Part shown: one piece after another, positions 36,068 through 44,309 of the stretch | Position numbering within the stretch: the first letter of the stretch is position 1 | Layout of the letters: each line of letters opens with the position of its first letter | Virus record (IMG/VR): IMGVR_UViG_3300027985_001623 | Coordinates: 34,504 to 98,503 of that record | DNA length: 64,000 bases | From: a virus | Reading direction: 5' to 3' (one strand) | Made by a program: the position numbers and the translations under genes | The notes under the pieces: generated by a model | Told to the model about the DNA's origin: nothing | Database searches by the model: none | Seen by the model: the letters and a program-made list of their open reading frames with translations, nothing else

Positions 36068-36403
36068 TCAGTTTGCAGGTTGCCACAAGGTCTGGTTGGC
36101 AAGCCAGGCGGCGACGGCTTGTTTGGCATCGACCGGGATTGTCAAAGCCGGTTCTAAGTCGTGTTCGTCGGTTCCCGGAACTGGAACTTTCGTAAAGGTC
36201 ACAATCGCCGCTAGCGGGGTTACGGTATCTCCACCAGCGTCTACGTGACGCGTACCGCTTGGAAGCAGGTCCTCCCAACCGATGTTTGTCGCTTGTTCTT
36301 GCATGTTGACGTGCTGGAGCACTGCGAACGTCCCCTCCCGGCCTTGAAGCACGAGAGCAGCAAAGGTGAACGTGTGATTTTGGTATTGGAGTAGTTCGTA
36401 CAT
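36068..36403 (-). CDS. Accessory protein, stand-alone version of a fused domain
   Basis: 111 residues. YELLQYQNHTFTFAALVLQG ... NIGWEDLLPSGTRHVDAGGD ... PLAAIVTF ... IPVDAKQAVAAWLA. The same pattern appears in residues about 100-230 of the larger protein at 44310-45251 (YTYGDRTFSIAALVIAG, LPDGTYDGETTHPAAIVTF), so this is one module that also exists as part of a fusion. Function unknown. Confidence 0.6.
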   Translation of the reverse strand: MYELLQYQNHTFTFAALVLQGREGTFAVLQHVNMQEQATNIGWEDLLPSGTRHVDAGGDTVTPLAAIVTFTKVPVPGTDEHDLEPALTIPVDAKQAVAAWLANQTLWQPAN

Positions 36404-36484
36404 TTTGAGTTGCTCGAATTTGTATTTTTCTACACTAGTGACCCTAGGTATACGAGGGCCAAAGATCTCTAATTACAGCTTGAA
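36404..36484. other. Intergenic gap
   Basis: A/T-rich, no gene, no clear hairpin. Confidence 0.4.
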
Positions 36485-36640
36485 TTAGCCAGACAGCTTT
36501 TGAGCTTGTAGGTGTCCAAGGGTTGCTAGATGTTCGTGAACCATGCCGATAAACGCCGTGAGTTCACCGTCCAAGTCCATTAGTCGATAGGTCTTGAAGC
36601 CACAAGCAACGAGGTTTTTCGCATCGCCACGCCGCCACAC
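36485..36640 (-). CDS. Possible small protein
   Basis: 51 residues from a GTG start preceded by GGAGG only four bases away. Reads MWRRGDAKNLVACGFKTYRL then MDLDGELTAFIGMVHEHLAT. The second ATG could be the true start (31 residues). Spacing is short, hence low confidence. It fills a 300-base gap otherwise without genes. Confidence 0.35.
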   Translation of the reverse strand: MWRRGDAKNLVACGFKTYRLMDLDGELTAFIGMVHEHLATLGHLQAQKLSG

Positions 36641-36701
36641 TGCACCTCCGTAGCGAACTTAGGATCGCCCGGTTTTACGTCACGTAACGCGTAGAAAAAT
36701 T

Positions 36702-37379
36702 CTAATTCTTTACTGTCAGGGTCCACGTTAATCCTCCCCCGGAATCGCTACAAAAGCCAGGTGCGTTGATCTCGTCGAGGTAAATTTGTGTATCTTCCCG
36801 AGATGCGTATCTATCCTTTACAACGGTAAATCTACGAAGTTGTGGGTCCCAATTGACGCACATACTTGCATGTCGTAAGGCGGTCAGATCTGGAAATCTA
36901 CCACGAAGCTCGGGAGCTGCTTGGTAGTGAAGCACGACGATTGATAAAGCTTTGAAGCTGCTTAGTCGCGTAACAATGTTCGCAGACTCACTCGTCATTG
37001 GGGCGTCAATACGCCAAACAGCGTCTGTCGGGGCAGCTACCCACAATGAAAGGTCGTAAGGTGCGATAACCAGGAAAAGCCCCTCCCAATGTAGACCGTG
37101 CAGGTTCAACGTGGCCTGCGAAATGGGCTGCGCTTTGGACAGTTTGGCCCACTCTTCCAACTCGCACTCAACACGGTGCATGTAGGTTGCGTATGCGAGG
37201 AGTTCAGCCGCGGATGCCGGCCGTGTCATGTCGAAGAGCTCCAACGAGGTCCCCCTTATTCGCGCGAAGCTTTGACCGCCTGCATCTCGAAACAGGAAAG
37301 ACGCCCCGGAATTGTTTGTCACCCATTCGATACCGTTTGGACGATCCGGAATAGCATTGAGTTGCTCAAGTTGAATCAT
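36702..37379 (-). CDS. Paralogue with EQLNAIP N-terminal motif
   Basis: 225 residues from the ATG at 37377-37379. N-terminal MIQLEQLNAIPDRPNGIEWV is nearly the same as in the protein at 39056-39664 (MITIEQLNAIPGRPDGMEWV), and a second conserved helix reads LAYATYMHRVECELEEW. The C-terminal part (DLTALRHASMCVNWDP) is unique. Function unknown; probably an accessory protein from an expanded family. Confidence 0.6.
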   Translation of the reverse strand: MIQLEQLNAIPDRPNGIEWVTNNSGASFLFRDAGGQSFARIRGTSLELFDMTRPASAAELLAYATYMHRVECELEEWAKLSKAQPISQATLNLHGLHWEGLFLVIAPYDLSLWVAAPTDAVWRIDAPMTSESANIVTRLSSFKALSIVVLHYQAAPELRGRFPDLTALRHASMCVNWDPQLRRFTVVKDRYASREDTQIYLDEINAPGFCSDSGGGLTWTLTVKN

Positions 37380-37483
37380 AAATTTCCCCTGCCTCCACAT
37401 CTTTGGTGCGGACAGCTCAAAAGCACACGAACTATTTTCGCGCTTATATGGCGCGCTTGATTTTTATTGCGCAAGCAGCGCGT

Positions 37484-38143
37484 CTAGTGGCATTCACACG
37501 GGCACGATGTCTTGTCGCAAAATGCCCCCTTGCCTGAACCGCTCGCGCATTCTCGACACGGTGTTGGGCACGCCGTGCATGGAATTTGATGGTCATAGCG
37601 GCTGTCCCAAACCGTGTGTTCGTCCTTGCACCGATCACAGACATAGCCCTCCCGTTCAGCAATGGCTTTTACCCACGCTCTCGTGACGCGTCGCCATTCC
37701 CGTTTTTCGCTTTGTGGGAGGTCGAAAAAGCGGGCGCGAGAGTGTGCTTCAGACAGCCAGCGTTTGGCGTCCTCTACGGAAATCCGAAATACGCAATCTA
37801 AAGCACGTTCGTGGTTTTTGATGCCGACAGCGGCCTCTTTGCTGAACTCCGGCGCCTCCACAAGCGTCAAGTCCACTGTTACGGGACCAATTTTCGGAGG
37901 CAGTTCAAGCTTTGACCCCGGTTCAAGCATGAATTCAAGTTGCTCGACGAGCAGCCGCCCCGCCCGTGTAAGAAAAATCGGACGCCTTGTGAGCGAAAAA
38001 TCATCAGGGTTCTCGATTAACCCCAGGGCAAAAAGTTGCGCGGAGCACTCTTCAGTAACCCCACACATGTTGGCGTCGACGGTTATGTGCTTAGCGGCAA
38101 TCAATAAAGCACGTTGCGTTCGGGTTAATTGCGCGTCGTTCAT
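37484..38143 (-). CDS. Accessory protein with zinc-like C-terminus
   Basis: 219 residues. Helical N-terminus (AQLTRTQRALLIAAKHITVD) like other members of a winged-helix-looking group, then SEKREWRRVTRAWVKAIAER, and a C-terminal cysteine cluster (CDRC, CTACPTPCREC, CPCECH) that probably binds zinc. Overlaps the next gene by four bases. Confidence 0.6.
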   Translation of the reverse strand: MNDAQLTRTQRALLIAAKHITVDANMCGVTEECSAQLFALGLIENPDDFSLTRRPIFLTRAGRLLVEQLEFMLEPGSKLELPPKIGPVTVDLTLVEAPEFSKEAAVGIKNHERALDCVFRISVEDAKRWLSEAHSRARFFDLPQSEKREWRRVTRAWVKAIAEREGYVCDRCKDEHTVWDSRYDHQIPCTACPTPCRECASGSGKGAFCDKTSCPCECH

Positions 38144-38739
38144 AGGATTCTCACATGCTCTTCACCGACGACGGCGAAGATTTTTCCGGCTTTCGTGACA
38201 CGAATTTGAACTGAGCCGACGCCGGTTTCGAGACTGTAAAATGCTTGGCCCTGGTGCTCGGCTAGGCTTTTGATTTGGAGCTGCGCGCGATCGGTCCCCA
38301 GATGTTTTGTACCGTCGTTTCCGTCTTCCACCGGACACTGCGCGATTTCAACCGCTTCCCCATCTGTTGGTTCACCGTATGGGCCTATCCCGGTAAGCAT
38401 GAACTGACAATGGGCAGCCACGACATGATAGTCGCCCACCTCGTCAGCCGAGGCGCCACTCGGCGGGGCACATTCGGAAATGTAGTTGGCTACCTCTTGT
38501 AGGCGCTCGCGTTCGACAGGGATCCATTTGGCATCGTAGGTTGCGAGAGCGGCATTACCGGAGGTCGTGAGCATCAACTCAAGCGGATCCCCGTCTTCAT
38601 CCTCGCTCCATGTAATGAGCTCCATCTGAAATAAAGTTTCAACGCAGAAGCTCTCCGGCAGCTCCGTTTCGTCTTCGCAGTAGAGCGTTTTTATACAGCG
38701 CAGAGCGAATGCTTGTTTGTGTGTCAATTCAATTGTCAT
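38140..38739 (-). CDS. Accessory protein with helical N-terminal motif
   Basis: 199 residues. ELTHKQAFALRCIKTLYCED at the N-terminus, the LT-x-x-Q-x-x-A-x-R pattern shared with proteins at 37484, 40557 and 46166, then an acidic middle and beta-like C-terminus. Overlaps on both ends. No function known. Confidence 0.55.
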   Translation of the reverse strand: MTIELTHKQAFALRCIKTLYCEDETELPESFCVETLFQMELITWSEDEDGDPLELMLTTSGNAALATYDAKWIPVERERLQEVANYISECAPPSGASADEVGDYHVVAAHCQFMLTGIGPYGEPTDGEAVEIAQCPVEDGNDGTKHLGTDRAQLQIKSLAEHQGQAFYSLETGVGSVQIRVTKAGKIFAVVGEEHVRIL

Positions 38740-39059
38740 CTCATCCTCCTAGGCGGATTCCCGCAATGCAGACAATGGGTAAAGGTTCCCTGGCCTGGTG
38801 AGCATCGGTCTTCGGAGAAGTTCTTGGGCCATTCGCTTCGCTCCAACGGCAGATGGTAGTGCACAACGTCGCCAGGTTTCAGGCGATCGCGTACCGTTTC
38901 TGGAGTGATAGCTTCCCACGCGGCCTCGCTTATCGATCCGTACCAAGGATAGCAGCACCCGCCCGCTCCATCGGAGCAAAGCCTGCACCATCGCTTGCGC
39001 CGATGTCGGCGAATCATCCGCTTTGATTTGCGGCGTGATTGTTTTTGGCGGTAGGTCAT
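38736..39059 (-). CDS. Basic protein with two Cys pairs
   Basis: 107 residues from the ATG at 39057-39059. Arg/Lys-rich start (KQSRRKSKRMIRRHRRKR), then CRLC, CCYP, and CLHCGN at the end, consistent with a zinc-binding fold of four or more Cys. Middle: VRDRLKPGDVVHYHLPLERS, an OB-like strand region. Function unknown. Confidence 0.55.
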   Translation of the reverse strand: MTYRQKQSRRKSKRMIRRHRRKRWCRLCSDGAGGCCYPWYGSISEAAWEAITPETVRDRLKPGDVVHYHLPLERSEWPKNFSEDRCSPGQGTFTHCLHCGNPPRRMR

Positions 39060-39664
39060 TCGATCACCTCCCAATTAACGACGAATCCTCCTTTATTCCT
39101 AACAAGTCGCACCGTGACAGTCTCCTCGTCTATGCCGTTGTACCATGGGTCTAGATCGGCATAGGTGGCGATAAAAACGGAAAGAGCTTCACTTGCCCCA
39201 TCTTTCCAGCTGACCTCCGGATAGTTGCCATCCTCATCGTGATTGCTTTGGCGCACGATGTGCTCGCCAATATCTTCAAGATCGAAGCACTCGTCTGGAT
39301 AGGCCCTCGATGATGGGGTGATTTCAACTTCAACAATATCGGATTCCTCGTTGCTTTCGTCGAGTTTATCGAGTGCGTACTGAATCGCATCACGACGAGT
39401 GCACACTGTCGAACCATCAAGGAACTTCTCCTCGTGCCCCATCCGCTCAATCTCGATCTCGACGCGGCGGATGTAGGTCGCGAAGCTGTAGAGCGTTCGA
39501 GTGTCGTCGTGCGGAACGGTCCAAATTGCCACGGCACCGTCGACGATGCTGGCATATGCAACGCGACTCTCGTCGGTCAGGATCGTGCCGCGATGGCTTT
39601 CGTTCACCCACTCCATCCCGTCAGGCCGCCCAGGAATCGCATTGAGTTGTTCGATGGTAATCAT
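39056..39664 (-). CDS. Paralogue with EQLNAIP N-terminal motif
   Basis: 202 residues from the ATG at 39662-39664 (a longer frame to 39772 is not supported). Starts MITIEQLNAIPGRPDGMEWV, followed by a central ATYIRRVEIEIE helix similar to that of the 36702 protein. C-terminal half is acidic and different. Overlaps the neighbouring genes. Confidence 0.6.
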   Translation of the reverse strand: MITIEQLNAIPGRPDGMEWVNESHRGTILTDESRVAYASIVDGAVAIWTVPHDDTRTLYSFATYIRRVEIEIERMGHEEKFLDGSTVCTRRDAIQYALDKLDESNEESDIVEVEITPSSRAYPDECFDLEDIGEHIVRQSNHDEDGNYPEVSWKDGASEALSVFIATYADLDPWYNGIDEETVTVRLVRNKGGFVVNWEVIE

Positions 39665-40035
39665 GTTGGTTTCCTTAAAATTTCCTTCATCATCTCGTAC
39701 GTCTTGGGAGCCCGCCCTTTGTTGCACTTGTCGGCCATCTCTTGCTCTAGCAACGCGGTCAACTCGTCCCATCGGTCGACGAGTCGCGACCAGGCCGACG
39801 AAACCCCGCGCATCGCCTGCATTCTCCCATGAAACTCAGGCACCGACTTCAACAGCTCCATGCAACGACGCAAGTCTGAGGGGTCGTGAGGATGACACGG
39901 GACGTTTCGAAAATGCCGCGACCGGCATGGCAAGCCTGTGAAAGTTTCGAACATCTGCTCACTGCTCAATCCGCGCTCGCCGTCTGCGAGCCAGTTTGCA
40001 GCGGCTTTTGAAAGGAAAAATGCGGTATTACTCAT
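39661..40035 (-). CDS. Small phage accessory protein (MSNTAFFLSKAA type)
   Basis: 124 residues from the ATG at 40033-40035 with a strong GGAGGTG ribosome site. MSNTAFFLSKAAANWLADGE and LRRCMELLKSVPEFHG are characteristic of a hypothetical protein family that recurs in many phage accessory regions. Function unproven. Confidence 0.65.
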   Translation of the reverse strand: MSNTAFFLSKAAANWLADGERGLSSEQMFETFTGLPCRSRHFRNVPCHPHDPSDLRRCMELLKSVPEFHGRMQAMRGVSSAWSRLVDRWDELTALLEQEMADKCNKGRAPKTYEMMKEILRKPT

Positions 40036-40310
40036 GTCACCACCTCCAACGGTGGTGGCCCCACCAAGGCACGAAGCGCTGCGCATATGTCTTTCGCACT
40101 GTCGAATCGCTCGAATCCGATTAGGTCCCAACGACCTTTAATCAGCGCACCCAATGCGATGAACCCCTCGGTATCCCAACGAGCCAACAGCAATGCCTCA
40201 CCCGTTGGGTCGCACGGGTGCGGTCGGCATATTGATGCAGACTCGCCGTGCTTTCGCCATTCGATGCCGTCGGCGATGAAGGTTGCTTCCTTATCAGCTT
40301 TCTCACTCAT
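40032..40310 (-). CDS. Small accessory protein
   Basis: 92 residues from ATG 40308-40310 (MSEKADKEATFIADGIEWR). Beta-rich middle (CRPHPCDPTGEALLLARWDT) and C-terminal helix AKDICAALRALVGPPPLEVV. No family. Confidence 0.55.
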   Translation of the reverse strand: MSEKADKEATFIADGIEWRKHGESASICRPHPCDPTGEALLLARWDTEGFIALGALIKGRWDLIGFERFDSAKDICAALRALVGPPPLEVVT

Positions 40311-40569
40311 ATTCACCCCACGCTCTATAATAAAAGAATCCACCACCATTCCCATCATAATCGCAGTCAGTAAAAACTTCAATCTTTTCCGGCGCCCGAA
40401 TGGGGTTCGCCGTATCGTTCACGAAGATGATTTCGCGGCCGCTGCCGCCCTTCAAATCAACCTGCTTGGCCCACTTCGCCGCAGCGTCGCACTCGGTTTT
40501 CGCGTCGATTAGGACGTGTCCAGTCACGTCGTGGGAGTGAGAGATTTCGAAGGTTTTCAGGCATTCCAT
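40303..40569 (-). CDS. Small accessory protein, strand-helix type
   Basis: 88 residues from the ATG 40567-40569 (MECLKTFEISHSHDVTGH). A TECDAAAKWAKQV helix follows two strands, the pattern of the many small phage proteins that have an EAxxAAxxW segment. The C-terminus is aromatic (GGFFYYRAWGEYE). Confidence 0.55.
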   Translation of the reverse strand: MECLKTFEISHSHDVTGHVLIDAKTECDAAAKWAKQVDLKGGSGREIIFVNDTANPIRAPEKIEVFTDCDYDGNGGGFFYYRAWGEYE

Positions 40570-40985
40570 GAGCGTTCTTCCTCTGCATCCCATTTGCAAA
40601 ACTCGATGAAGCTTGAGAACGAGTCACCATATTCCCGGTATCGCTGATAACGTTGCTGGCCTCGCGTGAGCTTTGGAGCGGGCGGAAGCCCATATGCCTC
40701 TCGCACTTCGTTTTCGGTGAATTTACGATCTTCGGCTTTACGCCACGTCATGCCGAGCAGCGCGATGCAACCTGCGTCGGTGACCCAAAAACAGATGTCA
40801 CCTTTGCCGAGAAACGCGACTTCCTGAGACGTTGCGAGCCCGCGCTCTTTCAGCGACGACCAGATTGGATCCTGCGCGTCGCAGACAAAGCGGTTGCGGT
40901 AGGCCGTTCTGCGGTTGCGCCCGAGTTGCAGCCCTAGGGCGTGACACATGAGTTCGCGTTCTTCGGGGGTTAGTTCGGCGGTCAT
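40557..40985 (-). CDS. Accessory protein, LTPEE family
   Basis: 142 residues. TAELTPEERELMCHALGLQ, YRNRFVCDAQDPIWSSLKER and FWVTDAGCIALLG match a protein pattern common in phage accessory regions and reminiscent of a winged helix. Function unknown. Overlaps the next gene start by four bases. Confidence 0.6.
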   Translation of the reverse strand: MTAELTPEERELMCHALGLQLGRNRRTAYRNRFVCDAQDPIWSSLKERGLATSQEVAFLGKGDICFWVTDAGCIALLGMTWRKAEDRKFTENEVREAYGLPPAPKLTRGQQRYQRYREYGDSFSSFIEFCKWDAEEERSWNA

Positions 40986-41242
40986 TCAAATTCTTCCTCC
41001 TTGAGCAATCTTGCCCCGTAATCGAGGGCCGGTTCTCCGTACGCAATAACCGATGCGACGAAGTCGCTACCGACCTTCCGAACGAACAGATTCACGCCAT
41101 CACTCTGCGAGAACGCGTAGTCACACGCGCTGTCGTATTTTTCCGCGTACTTTGTAGCCGCAGACGTCACGCTTGATGCAGGAATGATTTTGGCGCAATC
41201 TTCATCACCGTCGTTGGGATCCCATACCTTGTATTTGTTCAT
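40982..41242 (-). CDS. Small strand-helix accessory protein
   Basis: 86 residues (MNKYKVWDPNDGDEDCAKI). ASSVTSAATKYAEKYDSACD helix, then strands LFVRKVGSDFVASVIAYG. Same fold type as the 40303 and 35722 proteins, probably paralogous. No known activity. Confidence 0.55.
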   Translation of the reverse strand: MNKYKVWDPNDGDEDCAKIIPASSVTSAATKYAEKYDSACDYAFSQSDGVNLFVRKVGSDFVASVIAYGEPALDYGARLLKEEEFE

Positions 41243-41598
41243 AAGTCTGGCAATTTTTCGAGCTCTCGCTTGGTCATCTCGATGACTTCGACTTCTAGTA
41301 CATCACCGATCTCAGCATTTGCAGCCCATAATTGCAGTGAGCAAGCGAGACCACGTTCATCCGTGATTTCAACGGGTGTCCAATGTTCGCCGTCGGTGAC
41401 TTCCGGGGGAAATTTGATGCACCGCACGCGCGGACTATCATCCGGCCCCTCATCGTCAAGGTCGCTTGTGGCGTGTGGCGTTACTCCAGCCGGGTCCGCG
41501 TCCTTTTCAGCGAATCGATGAAGTTCGCATGGCTTCACGTTTGCGTACGCGCTTGGGGAGGTCCAGCAGGCGGGGCACTGCGTTAGCTCGGTGGTCAC
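41239..41598 (-). CDS. Small protein with Cys pair
   Basis: 119 residues from a GTG whose triplet overlaps the preceding stop (GTGA). LTQCPACWTSP and KPCELHRFAE near the N-terminus suggest a zinc site; the C-terminus VGDVLEVEVIEMTKRELE is beta plus helix. Unknown. Confidence 0.5.
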   Translation of the reverse strand: MTTELTQCPACWTSPSAYANVKPCELHRFAEKDADPAGVTPHATSDLDDEGPDDSPRVRCIKFPPEVTDGEHWTPVEITDERGLACSLQLWAANAEIGDVLEVEVIEMTKRELEKLPDL

Positions 41599-41828
41599 TC
41601 CTTCACCATCCTCTCTTGAATCATGAAAATAAAGTTTGCGACGTCGGCCGCTTCATGAATAGCCGGATTCTGAAAGAACTCGGCAAGCTCTTCATGAAAC
41701 CTCGAAATTAGATGCTCAACCGGATCGTCCAACCAGCCGGCTCGACCCTTGTCGCAACCGGCCTCCATCTTTTCGTGCATCGCCTTGTACCATGCACTGC
41801 ATCGCTGTAACTGTTCTTCTCTTGTCAT
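41595..41828 (-). CDS. Accessory protein, KGRxGWxDD module (stand-alone)
   Basis: 77 residues (MTREEQLQRCSAWYKAMHEK). The conserved segment DKGRAGWLDDPVEHLISRFH and AADVANFIFMIQERM aligns with the N-terminal part of the 44310-45251 protein (SKGREGWRDDSALSLIARLH, AAYVFMAADK). An all-helical module, resembling MazG-like helices only loosely. Confidence 0.6.
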   Translation of the reverse strand: MTREEQLQRCSAWYKAMHEKMEAGCDKGRAGWLDDPVEHLISRFHEELAEFFQNPAIHEAADVANFIFMIQERMVKE

Positions 41829-42145
41829 TTCGCAATTTCCTCAACCGCCTCGTAGCTCAAAGCGTTATGCAAAATAAGAATCTCCCGCCCCTCGATCCAA
41901 CATTCAGTATCCGAGTGGTCTCGGTACCAGCGTAGCTCCCACACCCCTGAGTTCGTTCGTGCCTTCCACATTTTTCCAGCGTAAACACCACTCGGCATCG
42001 ATCGGCTATACTCCGCCAGTTGTAAAAACGTTTGTTCATACATGACCGCGTGCGTGTCATCTACAAGGATTAGCTGCGGGGCTGGCTGGATCCAATATCT
42101 CCCTAAGGGATTGGTCATTTCGGGGATTTCGTTATTTGGGGTCAT
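41825..42145 (-). CDS. Small accessory protein
   Basis: 106 residues. QPAPQLILVDDTHAVMYEQT, KMWKARTNSGVWELRWYRDH, and a final helix. Overlaps both neighbours. No family recognised. Confidence 0.5.
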   Translation of the reverse strand: MTPNNEIPEMTNPLGRYWIQPAPQLILVDDTHAVMYEQTFLQLAEYSRSMPSGVYAGKMWKARTNSGVWELRWYRDHSDTECWIEGREILILHNALSYEAVEEIAK

Positions 42146-42651
42146 TTCGCCATCTCTTCAACTCTGCAAGTGCTGCGCGTGCGAGGTCGTATCGAACGAA
42201 CCCACGCGTTCTTGGTACATAAAGTGGGTGCCGCGGGTCCCCGTTTTTGGTCACACCTAAACAAAGTGCATCCGGGTAAAGGGTAACCATGTTGTGAGCT
42301 TGCTGTTGAGCAAGCGTGTTCGCTCCCCCAAGCAAAAACGATCTTGTCTAACAACGGCACGTCGTTGTCACTCCCGACGGAGTCTTCGACGCGTGCCAAC
42401 TCCTTTGGATTCGTCGCGCGATAGGCAAAAAGATTGCGAACAACGAGGCCGTGAAAACCGTAGTCTTGCGAAAACTGAGCACACCGCCGGATAGTCGGGT
42501 CGTCCTCCCCTGCATCGGCAGTGGACGGGTTCAGCATCACCCACGTGAGCATCGCTCCATCGCCCCATCGCCTCCCGAGCTCGTAGCGGTAGCGTTGACA
42601 CGGGGAGATTGTCGCCCAGCTCTCCGTGTATTTGATGCGATGAGTGGTCAT
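42132..42651 (-). CDS. DUF1643-family protein with a frame break
   Basis: From the ATG at 42649-42651 the frame shows MLNPSTADAGEDDPTIRRCA and NLFAYRATNPKELARVEDSV, the DUF1643 core. It then runs VFAWG and degrades into Cys/Pro-rich sequence with a late stop. Another frame, overlapping after a G5 run (plus-strand C5, 42325-42329), reads ANTLAQQQAHNMVTLYPDAL, CLGVTKNGDPRHPLYVPR, which is the expected family C-terminus (GLTKDGxPRHPLYLP). With four Gs the frames join to about 172 residues, stop near 42132. Likely indel or recent inactivation. Confidence 0.75.
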
Positions 42652-43130
42652 TTCGCCGCCTTCCATGCCGCGAGAGCGGCTTCGAGGCGAGAGGCTGCTT
42701 TATTTCGTCCGCGATCTCGCAGCTTGCGGACAAGCGTTTGCATAGATGAGAGACTGGACCAGCGACCCCGCTGACCAATGTGCAGATCAACTGAGGAAAC
42801 TCCAACAGGCGGGAAGACGAATCTCCCTGCCAGTTCTGTCGCTTTACGCCAAAGCTTAGCTTCAGATAATTGCTTCGGCGCTGGTCGGTAATCGTTTGGC
42901 AAGCCATCGACGACTTCAAGCTCCATGGCCGTGTTGTGCTGTTCTTCATCTACAAACTCGTGGTCCAAACACTCTAAAGGTCCAAGCATCGCGTCCGAGT
43001 TGAGTGCGTTCCATGCTGCTGCCTTCATCGCATCTTCATCGGACGGATTGCCGTCAAACTCGAAATGAAAAGTGTACTCGGCCTTTGCGTGAACGACAGC
43101 ACTGACGACTACGGATTTTTTGGTGCTCAT
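42648..43130 (-). CDS. Accessory protein of unknown function
   Basis: 160 residues. Starts MSTKKSVVVSAVVHAKAEYT (strand) with AWNALNSDAMLGPLECLD helix, C-terminal half basic with a VRKLRDRGRNKAASRLEAA helix. Overlaps neighbours by four bases. No family. Confidence 0.55.
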   Translation of the reverse strand: MSTKKSVVVSAVVHAKAEYTFHFEFDGNPSDEDAMKAAAWNALNSDAMLGPLECLDHEFVDEEQHNTAMELEVVDGLPNDYRPAPKQLSEAKLWRKATELAGRFVFPPVGVSSVDLHIGQRGRWSSLSSMQTLVRKLRDRGRNKAASRLEAALAAWKAAK

Positions 43131-43450
43131 TTGGCCTCCAAATATTCATCGAGCACGTCACTGGCAATTTGCCGGACTACGTTGCTAGCGTCTTCATTTT
43201 TCATGCGCTGCACCAGCTCGGCAACGGCCGAATCTATGTGGTAGGTAAGCCCGTATAGCACTCCCTCACGAACGTAGTTTTTCTCGTGTGAGAGCAGCGG
43301 CACCAAGACCTCGCGCACAAGCGTTCCGTCTGACGAGCGTTGGCCGAAGTGTTCGGCGGCGAAAGTCAGGTCGGTTGGCTCCATAGTGCCGGAGCGGATG
43401 GACTGCTCAAGATCGGCGAGAGGCATCTCTTCAAAATTTCGCTTGGTCAC
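43127..43450 (-). CDS. HEAT-like helical repeat protein
   Basis: 107 residues from the GTG at 43448-43450, with GGAGGAAGCC as ribosome site and GTGA overlap with the preceding gene. Repeating amphipathic helices: TFAAEHFGQRSSDGTLVREV, LLSHEKNYVREGVLYGLT, SNVVRQIASDVLDEYLE. Consistent with a small HEAT/ARM-like adaptor. Partner unknown. Confidence 0.6.
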   Translation of the reverse strand: MTKRNFEEMPLADLEQSIRSGTMEPTDLTFAAEHFGQRSSDGTLVREVLVPLLSHEKNYVREGVLYGLTYHIDSAVAELVQRMKNEDASNVVRQIASDVLDEYLEAK

Positions 43451-43611
43451 GGCTTCCTCCACTTTCCCCGCTCTCGAACGGTTGGCGATGGCAAATCGGC
43501 CACTTTCTTCGCGTCCTCGTTCAATTTGTCCTCAACGAGTACGATTTTACCATCCTGAATGGCCGCCATGGCGATTATGGCTGCGAATTTGTTTACGTTT
43601 AGTGTGGTCAT
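43447..43611 (-). CDS. Small protein, 54 residues
   Basis: ATG 43609-43611, stop 43447-43449 shared as GTGA with the next gene. MTTLNVNKFAAIIAMAAIQD then KIVLVEDKLNEDAKKVADLP. Helix then charged tail. Confidence 0.6.
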   Translation of the reverse strand: MTTLNVNKFAAIIAMAAIQDGKIVLVEDKLNEDAKKVADLPSPTVRERGKWRKP

Positions 43612-43627
43612 GCCTTCACCTTCGTCG

Positions 43628-43993
43628 CTACGGTGTTCTATCCCAGTATTCGAGTTGCGCCCTCAAGAACTGAACATCAGTTCTATTTTGTGAGTGCCTG
43701 ACTGCGAGTTTGTCCCCATTAGCAAGCCAATAGCGAATAGTATGTGTTTGACAGCCAATAGTCACCTCATTCTCATTACGAGCGATCCGGTACCTGTAGC
43801 CACCGTCACCGGAGCCCCGGCCAGAGCCATCGCCAGCACCAAAGCCGAAGCCGTGGCCATCGCCAGCACCGAAGCCGGAGCTACGGCCAGCGCCGAAGCC
43901 ATAGCCATCGCCAAAGCCAGCGCCGAAGCCGTGGTCATCACCGGCGCCAGCACCAGAACCAGCGCCAGAACCAGAGCCCCAGCCCCTAGCCAC
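43628..43993 (-). CDS. Glycine-rich repeat protein with TIGCQTH tail
   Basis: 121 residues. First two thirds is a Gly/Asp/Phe repeat (GFGAGDGHGFGFGAGDGSGR and similar). The last third NEVTIGCQTHTIRYWLANGD is a compact motif that I recall as often following such repeats in phage proteins. The repeats may form a flexible or polyproline-II-like spacer. Adjacent to the DUF6948-like gene with an 8-base overlap. Confidence 0.6.
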   Translation of the reverse strand: MARGWGSGSGAGSGAGAGDDHGFGAGFGDGYGFGAGRSSGFGAGDGHGFGFGAGDGSGRGSGDGGYRYRIARNENEVTIGCQTHTIRYWLANGDKLAVRHSQNRTDVQFLRAQLEYWDRTP

Positions 43994-44297
43994 GCCACAC
44001 CCCTACCTTGGACAACGCCTGCTCGGCGGTTTGAGACAACTCCATTATTTCCCGCGCATCGTCAATCGTAGCAGTACTTACGACGGGGGAAATTTTTCCG
44101 CCGGTGATACCATTCGATGCAATGGCGAACGTGTCGAGAGCTCCGCTATCCCACCGCCAAATGCGCTGAACATCTGTAAGGATGGCGATGCCACCATCTT
44201 TTTGTTTGTGGGACCTGTAGCCCGCAAGAGTTCCGAAAAAAACGCCCGAGCCAGGGGCTCGAACAACTACTCGTTTACCAATCAGTGGGTGTTTCAT
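43986..44297 (-). CDS. DUF6948-like protein
   Basis: 103 residues. LIGKRVVVRAPGSGVFFGTL, AILTDVQRIWRWDSGALDTF and TIDDAREIMELSQTAEQAL match the DUF6948 pattern of small phage proteins, which in my experience often lie beside the Gly-rich repeat protein. Function unknown. Confidence 0.7.
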   Translation of the reverse strand: MKHPLIGKRVVVRAPGSGVFFGTLAGYRSHKQKDGGIAILTDVQRIWRWDSGALDTFAIASNGITGGKISPVVSTATIDDAREIMELSQTAEQALSKVGVWRG

Positions 44298-44309
44298 GTG
44301 TTTTACCTC

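Noticed and set aside
37401-37483. Promoter-like TTGCGC near CATATAAG on the minus strand
   Set aside because: Spacing is 18-20 rather than 17 and the region is a short gap inside an operon.
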